From Streptomyces sp. NRRL S-1022 (lineage in GTDB: Bacteria; Actinomycetota; Actinomycetes; Streptomycetales; Streptomycetaceae): 64,000 nucleotides of DNA. The position numbers and the translations under genes are program-made. The stretch lies in the NCBI RefSeq assembly GCF_000720135.1, contig NZ_JOIU01000008.1:509042-573041 (forward strand). Reading direction: 5' to 3'. The first letter of the stretch is position 1; each line of letters opens with the position of its first letter. The notes beneath the pieces were generated by a model, which was given only the letters and a program-made list of their open reading frames with translations, was not told the origin of the DNA and did no database searches. This document shows, in pieces, positions 54,141-61,841 of this stretch.

Positions 54141-54189
54141 AGGGCCGGTGCCGGTCAGCGGAAGCTCAAGGGGCCGGTGCCGGTCAGCC
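54121..54189. repeat. About 30-bp tandem repeat at the relic SDR start
   Basis: Units starting CCGGTCAGC at 54121, 54151 and 54180 are 30 and 29 bp long, then truncated. The first two share CCGGTCAGC, GGAAGC and GGGCCGGTG and differ by an indel and a few substitutions. They cover the 5' end of the relic SDR. Confidence 0.85.
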
Positions 54190-54287
54190 CTCGCCCTCCC
54201 GCGGGCCGGTGCGGTCGGCGGGACGGCGCGGTGGGCGGTCCGGGTCCGCCGTCTCCTGACGTGGGACCGCCGGCAGCGGCCCCGCCG

Positions 54288-55214
54288 TCACCGTGCCGTC
54301 GCCGTCAGCGGCCACCGCACGCCCGTCAGCTCCTCGGACAGCGTCCACAGCCGCCTGGCCGCCGCCGGGTCGCTCGCCGCGGCGCTGCGGCCGACCAGGG
54401 CCGGGGCGCCGCGCATCTCGGCGGGGCCGTCGGGACCGACGTAGGCCGCGCCGGGCAGGTCCTGGGTGGCGGCGTAGAGGGTGGGGAGGGCGCCGGCCGT
54501 GTCGTCCTGGGCGAGGAACTTGTTGCCGACCACCATGACCGCCCTCGTCACGGGGTTCGCGGCGTGGCTCTGGAGGTTGGTGGCCGCCCAGCCGGGGTGG
54601 GCCGCCAGGGCCCGTACGGCGGACCCGGCCTCGGTCAGGCGCCGCTGGAGTTCCAGGGTGAACAGCAGGTTCGCCAGCTTGGACTGGGCGTAGGCGCGGG
54701 TGGGGCTGTAGTTCCCGCGCAGGTTGACGTCCTCGAAGTGGATCACGTTGTCGCCCCAGCGGTGCGCGCCGGAGGACACGGTCACCACCCGGTCGGTCAC
54801 GTGCGGCAGCAGCAGGCCGGTCAGCGCGAAGTGCCCCAGGTGGTTGGTGCCGAACTGCATCTCGAAGCCCTGCTCGGTGCGCCGCTCGGGCAGCATCATC
54901 ACGCCGGCGTTGTTGATCAGCACATCCAGCGGGCGGTCCCAGCCGGCGGCGAACTCGCGCACAGAGTCGAGGTCCGCCAGGTCCAGCCGGCGCACCTCGG
55001 TGCTGCCGTGCACCCGCGCCGCGGCGGCGCCGCCCCGGGCGAGGTCCCGTACCGCGAACACCACGTGCGCCCCGGCCCCGGCCAGCGCCCGGGCGGTGAC
55101 GAGGCCGATGCCGCTGTTGGCACCGGTGACCAGGGCCGTGCGGCCGGTCAGGTCGGGGAGGAGGGTCGCGTTCCACTTGCCGCGCTTGCCGCGCGAGCCG
55201 GTCGTATCCGTCAT
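54288..55214 (-). CDS. Short-chain dehydrogenase/reductase
   Basis: A 308-residue SDR with cofactor motif [11 protein letters not shown] at residues 30-40, INNAGVMM, the catalytic Ser in TVSSGAH and the YAQSK Tyr-Lys pair. It is of the WW-oxidoreductase/retinol-dehydrogenase-like subtype; the substrate is unknown. The ATG follows a -10 TACATT by six bases, so it is probably leaderless. It is divergent from a TetR gene whose operator overlaps its promoter. Confidence 0.92.
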   Translation of the reverse strand: MTDTTGSRGKRGKWNATLLPDLTGRTALVTGANSGIGLVTARALAGAGAHVVFAVRDLARGGAAAARVHGSTEVRRLDLADLDSVREFAAGWDRPLDVLINNAGVMMLPERRTEQGFEMQFGTNHLGHFALTGLLLPHVTDRVVTVSSGAHRWGDNVIHFEDVNLRGNYSPTRAYAQSKLANLLFTLELQRRLTEAGSAVRALAAHPGWAATNLQSHAANPVTRAVMVVGNKFLAQDDTAGALPTLYAATQDLPGAAYVGPDGPAEMRGAPALVGRSAAASDPAAARRLWTLSEELTGVRWPLTATAR

Positions 55215-55220
55215 GGCCTC

Positions 55221-55249
55221 AATGTAGGCAGTGACAACAATGCTGTCAA
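55221..55249 (-). promoter_or_regulatory. SDR promoter overlapped by a TetR operator
   Basis: On the minus strand TTGACA (55249-55244) and TACATT (55226-55221) are separated by exactly 17 bp, a near-ideal promoter. The near-perfect palindrome TGACAACAATGCTGTCA (55232-55248) lies across the spacer and -35, where a repressor would block it. A -10-like TACGAT (55264-55269) for the divergent TetR gene lies just to the right. Confidence 0.8.
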
Positions 55250-55276
55250 CGACAACATCGGGATACGATGACGTAC

Positions 55277-55873
55277 ATGCCCGCGAGCCGCCCCTACCAC
55301 CACGGAGACCTGCGCGCCGCCCTGCTCAGGAGCGCCGAGCGCACGCTGCGCGAGAAGGGGACCGGCGCGCTCTCGCTGCGCGAACTCGCCCGGGACCTCG
55401 GCGTCAGCCACGCCGCCCCCGGCCGGCACTTCAAGGACAAGCAGACCCTGCTCGACGCCCTGGCCCTGGACGGGTACGAACGCCTCAACCAGGCCCTGAC
55501 CACCGCCGCCGACCGCGCGGACGCGTCCCTCGAACAGCGGCTGACCGCCCTCGCCCGCGCCTACCTGGGCTTCGCCGTCGAGAACCCCGTACTGCTGGAG
55601 CTGATGTTCGCGCGCAAGCACGAGCCCGACCGGACCGCCCAGCTCGCGGCGGCCGTGGACCGCTCCCTGGGCACCTTCACCCGGCTGATCGCGGACGCCC
55701 AGGAGCGGGGCGAGATAGTCCAGGGCGACCCCGAGCGCATCACCACCGTCGCCGCCGCGAGCATGCACGGCCTGGCCGCCCTGATCGCCGGCTGCGCCCT
55801 CGACGCGGCGGAGGCCCTGGCCGGCCTGGAGGAACACGTCCACCTGCTGCTGCACGGCCTGCGCCCACGCTGA
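55277..55873 (+). CDS. TetR-family regulator divergent from the SDR gene
   Basis: A 198-residue TetR protein with the helix-turn-helix at residues 25-50 ([20 protein letters not shown]) and a TetR_C-type ligand domain. ATG 55277 lies eight bases after TACGAT, so it may be leaderless; ATG 55268 would overlap that -10 and is less likely. The palindrome at 55232-55248 is the probable shared operator. It probably represses the SDR gene until an unknown ligand binds. Confidence 0.88.
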   Translation: MPASRPYHHGDLRAALLRSAERTLREKGTGALSLRELARDLGVSHAAPGRHFKDKQTLLDALALDGYERLNQALTTAADRADASLEQRLTALARAYLGFAVENPVLLELMFARKHEPDRTAQLAAAVDRSLGTFTRLIADAQERGEIVQGDPERITTVAAASMHGLAALIAGCALDAAEALAGLEEHVHLLLHGLRPR

Positions 55874-55893
55874 CCCGCACGCCAGCGGGCACA

Positions 55894-55923
55894 CGGGAAG
55901 ACGGGCCACGACCCGCCTTCCCG
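55894..55923 (+). terminator. Hairpin after the TetR gene
   Basis: CGGGAAG-A-CGGG (55894-55905) pairs with CCCG-C-CTTCCCG (55912-55923) with one mismatch over CCACGA. No T tract. The remaining 55924-56179 holds no gene; it contains a small palindrome TTGTC/GACAA at 56102-56114 and presumably the cmd promoter. Confidence 0.7.
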
Positions 55924-56179
55924 TCGTTGCGTGAGAACATCGACGCGACGCCTCACCCGACCAGCCGTCAGAAACCGTGCCGGGCCGAAAAGAAGGTCAT
56001 CGTTGCCCGGCGTGACCTGCCGTGATACACAGAGTGACCGCACGGGCTATTCGTACGAAACCCGCCAGTCAATGACGTCAAGTCGACATACGTTGGCGGC
56101 GTTGTCGGCGACAATGAGGCCTGACCTCTGCACACCGCAGGGGCACACACGGAACTACCCACCAGGGGCGGTGACTTAC

Positions 56180-56488
56180 ATGCTCTTTGCGGCCGACAAG
56201 GGAGACATCAACACCATCATCGGCGGGATCGCTCCGGACTGGGGCCCCTTCGGCAGCCTGGGCAACGAGGCCAAGGTGATGATCGAGGTGGTCATGGCCG
56301 TGGCCATCCTCCTCTGCCTCGGCATCGCGGTGTGGGGCGCGGCGAAGCAGCGCATCGGCGCCACGGCCCTCCGGGACACCTTCAGCGCGGAACAGGGCAA
56401 GGGCCTCATCATCGCCGGCCTCACCGGGGTGTTCATCATCGGGTCCCTCGGCACGCTGTTCACCATCGTGTACGGCATGGCGGTCTAG
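56180..56488 (+). CDS. cmdF: CmdF-like small membrane protein (pilin/VirB2-sized)
   Basis: A 102-residue protein with a 30-residue hydrophilic start (GDINTIIGGIAPDWGPFGSL) and two membrane helices at about 36-56 and 76-98, separated by a short basic loop. Size and two-helix layout resemble VirB2/TrbC-type pilin or channel subunits, but no signal sequence is evident. It is the first gene of a six-gene cluster that matches cmdABCDEF of S. coelicolor in number and order, as I remember it, transcribed here cmdF to cmdA. Product function is unknown. Confidence 0.72.
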   Translation: MLFAADKGDINTIIGGIAPDWGPFGSLGNEAKVMIEVVMAVAILLCLGIAVWGAAKQRIGATALRDTFSAEQGKGLIIAGLTGVFIIGSLGTLFTIVYGMAV

Positions 56489-56629
56489 CCCGTCCCCTCC
56501 ACCCCACCCACCCGTCGTGCCCACCGGCTGAGGTTGCGTTTCCCTGATGTCGAGTCACCACACCGCGCCCCCGCGGGAACCAGCACGGCTACCGTCGTAC
56601 GCCTACGAGGGTGAGGGAGCGCAGACGGC

Positions 56630-57457
56630 ATGAGTCCCGGAGACGAACAGGCCTACACCGACTACCCCGAGACGGGCCACACCCGCACCCGCCTCCCCGA
56701 CCCCGACCCCTACGGCGGCGCCCCCCGCCGCCCCCACCGCACCTCCTCCCGCAGCCTGGTCACGGTGGTAGGCGTAGTAGTCCTCCTCATCGCCGCCATC
56801 GCCTTCGCCAACAGAGGGGACGATTCGGCCGGGGACGACACGACCGCCAAGGGCGCCCAGCCGCGAGCGGCCTCGACCGCGGCCAGCGGGGCCAAGCCGG
56901 TCGACACGAAAACCGGCAGCATCCCCAACGGCTTCCCGCACACGGACCAGGGAGCCCAGAGCGCAGCGGCGAACTACGCGGTGGCGTTGGGATCGGCCGA
57001 CATGTTCACCAAGGCCGGTCGCGATGCCATCCTGCAGGCCGTCATGACTCCTTCCGGGGTGATGAGTTCCGAGGCGGCGTTCGACAAGGCGTACACCCCC
57101 GCCCTCAGCAAGAGCCTCGGCCTGAACGACGACGGCACCGCCCCGAAGGGCTATACGTTCGTCTCCCGCACCAGTCCCATTGGCACGAAGGTCACCGAGT
57201 CCACCGGCGACACGGCCACGGTCGAGGTCTGGTGCAGCGGTCTGCTCGGTCTCGCGGGCGAGAATTCCACGAACCCGGTCACCAACAGCTGGTTCACCAT
57301 CACGATGAAGCTGGAGTGGGTCGACGGCGACTGGAAGATCATCACCCACTCCCAGAAGGACGGCCCTGCGCCTGTTCCCGGCGACGACAGGGCCTCCAGT
57401 GCCGGCGAGATGTCAAAGGCCGTCGATGAGTACGGAGGGTTCACCTATGCCCGCTAA
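56630..57457 (+). CDS. cmdE: CmdE-like VirB8/TcpC-type membrane protein
   Basis: A 275-residue protein: a hydrophilic 40-residue cytoplasmic start, one membrane helix at about 43-60 and an extracytoplasmic domain of about 200 residues. That domain has the NTF2-like pattern (NYAVALGSADMFTKAGRDAI, WFTITMKLEWVDGDWKIITH) of VirB8 and TcpC, the scaffold proteins of type IV secretion and conjugation systems. GGGAG lies 10 bases before the ATG. The next gene starts within it (57447). Confidence 0.75.
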   Translation: MSPGDEQAYTDYPETGHTRTRLPDPDPYGGAPRRPHRTSSRSLVTVVGVVVLLIAAIAFANRGDDSAGDDTTAKGAQPRAASTAASGAKPVDTKTGSIPNGFPHTDQGAQSAAANYAVALGSADMFTKAGRDAILQAVMTPSGVMSSEAAFDKAYTPALSKSLGLNDDGTAPKGYTFVSRTSPIGTKVTESTGDTATVEVWCSGLLGLAGENSTNPVTNSWFTITMKLEWVDGDWKIITHSQKDGPAPVPGDDRASSAGEMSKAVDEYGGFTYAR

Positions 57458-58796
57458 CCGCCGCGTACTCTCGTTGACCGGCGCGGTCACCGCCGTCCAG
57501 ACGGCCGCGATCCTCATGGCCACGCGTGCCTTCGCCGACCCCACACCCCCGTCCTCGCCTTCGCCCACCCCTACGCCCACCGCCACGAGAAGCAGCGACA
57601 CCTGCGACCTGGTCCATGGTGCGGCCCGGAAGTTCTGCGAAAACGACAACGGCTCCGGTGGATCCTCCGGCGGAACCCCCGGCAACCCCCTCACCGAGAC
57701 GCTCGACCCCCTCGCCTCCCTGGCCAAGGGATGCGCGGACGCCGCGTCGTGGACCATCGGGAAGCTCAGCGACGCCGTGAAGGAGACCGCCACCGTCGAC
57801 TTCACCAATCAGGCGTTCCTCAAGCAGTACGCCGTCGTCTTCGCCGCCTCCACCATCCTCACGCTCCTGCTGTGGCTGCTGGCCGTCGCCAAGCGAGCCG
57901 TCCGCGGCGTCCCCCTCACCACCGCCATCTCCGAAGCCGTCGGCTTCCTCTGGCTCACCGTGCTGGCCTCCGCCTTCACCCCCCTCATCCTGTACACCGT
58001 CGTATCGGCGACCGACGGCGTCACGGACGTCCTCGCGAAGGCCACCGGCGACCAGGCCGACACGTTCTTCGGCACCTTCTCCGGCGCCCTGAAGAAGGGC
58101 AACGACATCGGCGGCGGCCCCATCATGCTGATCGTCGTGTCCCTGGTCAGCATCCTCGCCGCCGGCGTCCTCTGGCTGGAGCTGGTCATCCGCGCCGCCC
58201 TGCTCTACGTCGGCGCCCTCCTCGGCACCGTCGTCTACGCCGGCCTGGTCGACAAGAACCTGTGGGGCCACGTCCGCCGCTGGGCCGGCATCATGATCGC
58301 CGTCATCCTCGTGAAGCCGGTCATCGTGATCGTGCTCGGCCTCGCCGGCGCCCTCTCCGGCGACAGCGGCCCCGACGCCTTCTCCGCCGTCGTCTCCGGC
58401 CTCGCCATCATCCTGCTCGCCATCTTCGCCAGCGCGATGATCTACCGCTTCGTCCCCGGCTTCGGCGACGAACTCGCCGGCTCCCGCAACAACCGCATCA
58501 TGCAGGGCGCCGAGAGCAAGGCCGCCGCCGTCATCAGCTCCCCCGCCACCCTCGTCGCGCAGGGCATCAAGACCCACAGCACCCGCGCCGACAACACCGC
58601 GGGAGCGGGCGGCAGCACGCCCCGCCCGGCCAACCCCGCCACCGGCGGCGTCGCCGCCCACAGCAGCCGTACCCCGGCCGGGGGCACCGGCGGAGCCGTC
58701 CCCTCCGCCGCGCCCGCGCCCCGCGCGTCCAGCCCGGTCAACACCCCGCACGCCAGCAACACCCGCAACAACCGCTCGGGAGGTGAAGGGCGTTGA
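57447..58796 (+). CDS. cmdD: CmdD-like VirB6/TrbL-type polytopic membrane protein
   Basis: A 449-residue protein with a signal-like N-terminus (residues 1-30, cleavage near AFA-DP), a Cys-containing loop (DTCDLVHGAARKFCENDNGS), about six membrane helices between residues 125 and 335, and a Ser/Thr/Pro/Asn-rich disordered tail. This resembles VirB6/TrbL channel proteins. ATG 57447 has GGAGG eight bases upstream and overlaps the cmdE end by 11 bp. Its stop overlaps the TTG start of the next gene. Confidence 0.75.
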   Translation: MPANRRVLSLTGAVTAVQTAAILMATRAFADPTPPSSPSPTPTPTATRSSDTCDLVHGAARKFCENDNGSGGSSGGTPGNPLTETLDPLASLAKGCADAASWTIGKLSDAVKETATVDFTNQAFLKQYAVVFAASTILTLLLWLLAVAKRAVRGVPLTTAISEAVGFLWLTVLASAFTPLILYTVVSATDGVTDVLAKATGDQADTFFGTFSGALKKGNDIGGGPIMLIVVSLVSILAAGVLWLELVIRAALLYVGALLGTVVYAGLVDKNLWGHVRRWAGIMIAVILVKPVIVIVLGLAGALSGDSGPDAFSAVVSGLAIILLAIFASAMIYRFVPGFGDELAGSRNNRIMQGAESKAAAVISSPATLVAQGIKTHSTRADNTAGAGGSTPRPANPATGGVAAHSSRTPAGGTGGAVPSAAPAPRASSPVNTPHASNTRNNRSGGEGR

Positions 58797-60349
58797 CGAC
58801 CGAGTCCCACCTGTCCCATCCGGTCACGCCCCGCCGTACGTATCTCATCGGCCGCGCCCGGCCGAACGCGATCATCGGCCGGAACCGCGAGTCGGGCGAG
58901 ATCGCCCTGATCGTCGTCGGTGCCTTCCTCGGCATGATGTGCGGCCTCCTCGTCCCCGTCCTGGCCCTGCGCATCGTGCTGCTGACCGGCTTCCCGCTGC
59001 TCGCGCTCGCCGCCGTCTACGTGCCGTACAAGCGCCGCACCTTCTACAAGTGGTTCGAGATCAACCGCTCCTTCAAGCGCACCGTCAAGCGCGGCGCCGC
59101 CTACCGCTCCACCGCCATGGAGGCCGGCACCCGGCTCGACGGCCGCGAGATCGAGGTCGGCCCGCCGCCCGGCATCGGCCGCATCACCTGGCTCGCCGCC
59201 CCCTTCGGGCCCGACGAGATCGCCGTACTCCTGCACGCCGACCGCAAGACCGTCACCGCCGCCATCGAGATCGAGGGCCCCGGCGTCGGCCTGCGCGACT
59301 CCGAGGACCAGGAGGCCCTGGTCGACCGCTTCGGCACCCTGCTCAAGCACGTCGCCAACGGGGACGGCTTCGTCACCCGGCTGCAGATGCTCGCCCGGAC
59401 CCTGCCCGCCGACCCCGACGCCCACGCCAAGGACGTCGCCCAGCGCGGCGACACCCGCGCCCCCGGCTGGCTCCAGCAGTCCTACGACCAGCTCCAGTCC
59501 ATGGTGTCCACCAGCAGCGAGCAGCACCGCGCCTACCTCGTCGCCTGCATGCACTACAGCCGCGAACTGGCCGCCGAGGCCCACGCCATGGCCCGCGCCG
59601 CCCGCGCCCACGGCGGCAAGGTCGACCGCGACGCCGGCCTCGCCGTCGTCATGGCCCGCGAGCTGACCGACATCTGCTCGCGCCTCCAGGAGGCCGACAT
59701 CCGGGTGCGCCAGCCGCTCGGTCAGGGCCGGCTGGCCTCCCTCATCCACTCCATGTACGACCCCGACCACCCCATCGACCACATCCAGGCGATGACCCAG
59801 CGCAACGCCTGGCCGGCCGAGCTGGACGCCGTGGAGCCCACCTATCTCCAGGCCAAGACCCGGGAGTCCAGCACCCGCGCGCCCTGGTGCCACGCCACCG
59901 CATGGGTGAAGGAGTGGCCGATGACACCCGTCGGCGTCAACTTCCTGGCCCCGCTCCTCGTCCACACCCCGGACGTCATCCGCACGGTCGCCGTGACCAT
60001 GGACCTCGAACCCACCGAGATCGCCATCGAGCGCATGCTGACCGAGAAGACCAACGACGAGGCCGAGGCGTCCCGCGCCGCCAAGATGAACCGGACCGTC
60101 GACCCCCGGGACATCGCCGCCCACAACCGCCTCGACCAGCGCGGCGAGGACCTCGCCAGCGGCGCCGCCGGCGTCAACCTGGTCGGCTACATCACCGTCT
60201 CCTCCCGTTCCCCGGAGGCCCTCGCCCGCGACAAGCGGACGATAAGGGCCTCCGCCGGCAAGTCGTACCTCAAGCTGGAGTGGTGCGACCGGGAGCACCA
60301 CCGCGCCTTCGTGAACACACTTCCCTTCGCCACCGGCATCCGAAGGTAG
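58793..60349 (+). CDS. cmdC: CmdC-like protein (SCO6880 family)
   Basis: A 518-residue protein with two membrane helices at about 38-78 (IALIVVGAFLGMMCGLLVPV) and a long cytoplasmic part. It belongs to the SCO6880-type family found beside VirB4-like ATPases, comparable to PrgI plus the N-terminal part of VirB4 in Gram-positive systems. The start is TTG at 58793, overlapping the cmdD stop (TTGA), with GGAGG nine bases upstream. No ATP-binding motif is present. The ATPase domain follows as the separate gene cmdB, so the pair together look like one split VirB4. Confidence 0.78.
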   Translation: MTTESHLSHPVTPRRTYLIGRARPNAIIGRNRESGEIALIVVGAFLGMMCGLLVPVLALRIVLLTGFPLLALAAVYVPYKRRTFYKWFEINRSFKRTVKRGAAYRSTAMEAGTRLDGREIEVGPPPGIGRITWLAAPFGPDEIAVLLHADRKTVTAAIEIEGPGVGLRDSEDQEALVDRFGTLLKHVANGDGFVTRLQMLARTLPADPDAHAKDVAQRGDTRAPGWLQQSYDQLQSMVSTSSEQHRAYLVACMHYSRELAAEAHAMARAARAHGGKVDRDAGLAVVMARELTDICSRLQEADIRVRQPLGQGRLASLIHSMYDPDHPIDHIQAMTQRNAWPAELDAVEPTYLQAKTRESSTRAPWCHATAWVKEWPMTPVGVNFLAPLLVHTPDVIRTVAVTMDLEPTEIAIERMLTEKTNDEAEASRAAKMNRTVDPRDIAAHNRLDQRGEDLASGAAGVNLVGYITVSSRSPEALARDKRTIRASAGKSYLKLEWCDREHHRAFVNTLPFATGIRR

Positions 60350-60361
60350 GGGCTGTCGCCG

Positions 60362-61774
60362 ATGCGGGATCCGCTGTCCGTCCTCACCGAGGCCTTCACC
60401 TCCTTCCTCTTCGGGAAGGTGGAGACGACCCGGCTGCCGGTGCGCACCTCCACGGGCCAGGCCCAGGCCGTCTACCTGCCCACGGCCGCGCCCGGCCTCG
60501 GCGACTCCGGCGTCATCATCGGCCGCGAGGTGTACTCCGGGAAGGGCTACATCTACGACCCGTTCCAGCTGTACGGCCAGCAGCTGCCAGCCCCGCACTG
60601 GCTCGTCCTCGGCGAGTCCGGCAACGGCAAGTCGGCGCTGGAGAAGACGTACGTCCTGCGCCAGCTCCGCTTCAAGGACCGCCAGGTCGTCGTCCTGGAC
60701 GCCCAGGGCGAGGACGGGGTCGGCGAGTGGAACCTCATCGCCCAGGAGCTGGGGATAACCCCCATCCGGCTCGACCCGGCGGCCGCCCTGAACCACGGGA
60801 TCCGGCTGAACCCCCTGGACCCGTCGATCACCACCACGGGCCAGCTGGCGCTGCTGCGCACGATCATCGAGGTGGCGATGGGCCACGGCCTGGACGAACG
60901 CTCCGGCTTCGCCCTGAAGGTCGCGCACGCCTACGTCAACGAGACGATCACCGACCGCCAGCCGGTCCTCACCGACATCGTGGAGCAGCTACGGCACCCC
61001 GAGCCGGAGTCGGCCGAGGCGATGAACGTCGCCATAGACGACGTACGCGCCTGGGGCCTCGACGTGGCACTGGTCCTGGACCGCCTGGTCGACGGTGACC
61101 TCAGGGGCATGTTCGACGGCCCGACGACCGTCGGCATCGACCTGGACGCACCGCTCATCGTGTTCGACCTGTCCCACATCGACCGCAACTCCATCGCCAT
61201 GCCGATCCTCATGGCCATCGTCGGCGTGTGGCTGGAGCACACCTGGATCCGCCCCGACCGGAAGAAGCGCATCTTCCTGGTCGAGGAGGCCTGGCACATC
61301 ATCAACAGCCCCTTCGTGGCCCAGCTGTTCCAGCGGCTGCTGAAGTTCGGGCGCCGGCTCGGCCTGTCCTTCGTCGCGGTCGTCCACCACCTGTCCGACG
61401 TGGTCGACGGCGCCGCCGCGAAGGAGGCGGCGGCCATCCTGAAGATGGCGTCGACCAGGACGATTTACGCCCAGAAGGCCGACGAGGCCAGGGCGACCGG
61501 CCGGGTCCTGGGCCTGCCCCGCTGGGCGGTGGAGATCATCCCGACCCTCACCCCCGGCATCGCGGTCTGGGACGTCAACGGCAACGTCCAGGTGGTCAAA
61601 CACCTGATCACGGAGACGGAACGGCCACTGGTCTTCACCGACCGCGCGATGACCGAGTCCTCCAGCGACCTCGCGGCCGACGACGCCCTGCGCGCCGCCG
61701 AACTGGAGGCGGAGCAGCGGGCCGCGGCCTTCGTGGAGCAGCACCTGGGCGACTCGGAGTCGACGGTGGCTTAA
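60362..61774 (+). CDS. cmdB: CmdB-like VirB4-type ATPase
   Basis: A 470-residue ATPase of the VirB4/TraG-HerA superfamily. Walker A is GESGNGKS at residues 84-91; Walker B is RIFLVEEAWHIINSPF, with downstream GLSFVAVVHHLSDV and a TIYAQKADEARATGRVLGL segment typical of VirB4. It is the energy source expected for a type IV secretion-like assembly. In S. coelicolor cmdB encodes the ATP-binding member of the cluster and its loss alters sporulation and raises actinorhodin. The start is 12 bp after cmdC, with a weak ribosome-binding site. Confidence 0.88.
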   Translation: MRDPLSVLTEAFTSFLFGKVETTRLPVRTSTGQAQAVYLPTAAPGLGDSGVIIGREVYSGKGYIYDPFQLYGQQLPAPHWLVLGESGNGKSALEKTYVLRQLRFKDRQVVVLDAQGEDGVGEWNLIAQELGITPIRLDPAAALNHGIRLNPLDPSITTTGQLALLRTIIEVAMGHGLDERSGFALKVAHAYVNETITDRQPVLTDIVEQLRHPEPESAEAMNVAIDDVRAWGLDVALVLDRLVDGDLRGMFDGPTTVGIDLDAPLIVFDLSHIDRNSIAMPILMAIVGVWLEHTWIRPDRKKRIFLVEEAWHIINSPFVAQLFQRLLKFGRRLGLSFVAVVHHLSDVVDGAAAKEAAAILKMASTRTIYAQKADEARATGRVLGLPRWAVEIIPTLTPGIAVWDVNGNVQVVKHLITETERPLVFTDRAMTESSSDLAADDALRAAELEAEQRAAAFVEQHLGDSESTVA

Positions 61775-61841
61775 GGAGCGGTGGCGTCAGAACGGTGGCG
61801 TAGGAGAAGCAGGGGCAGCAGGGGACGCAGGGGAGTACAGG

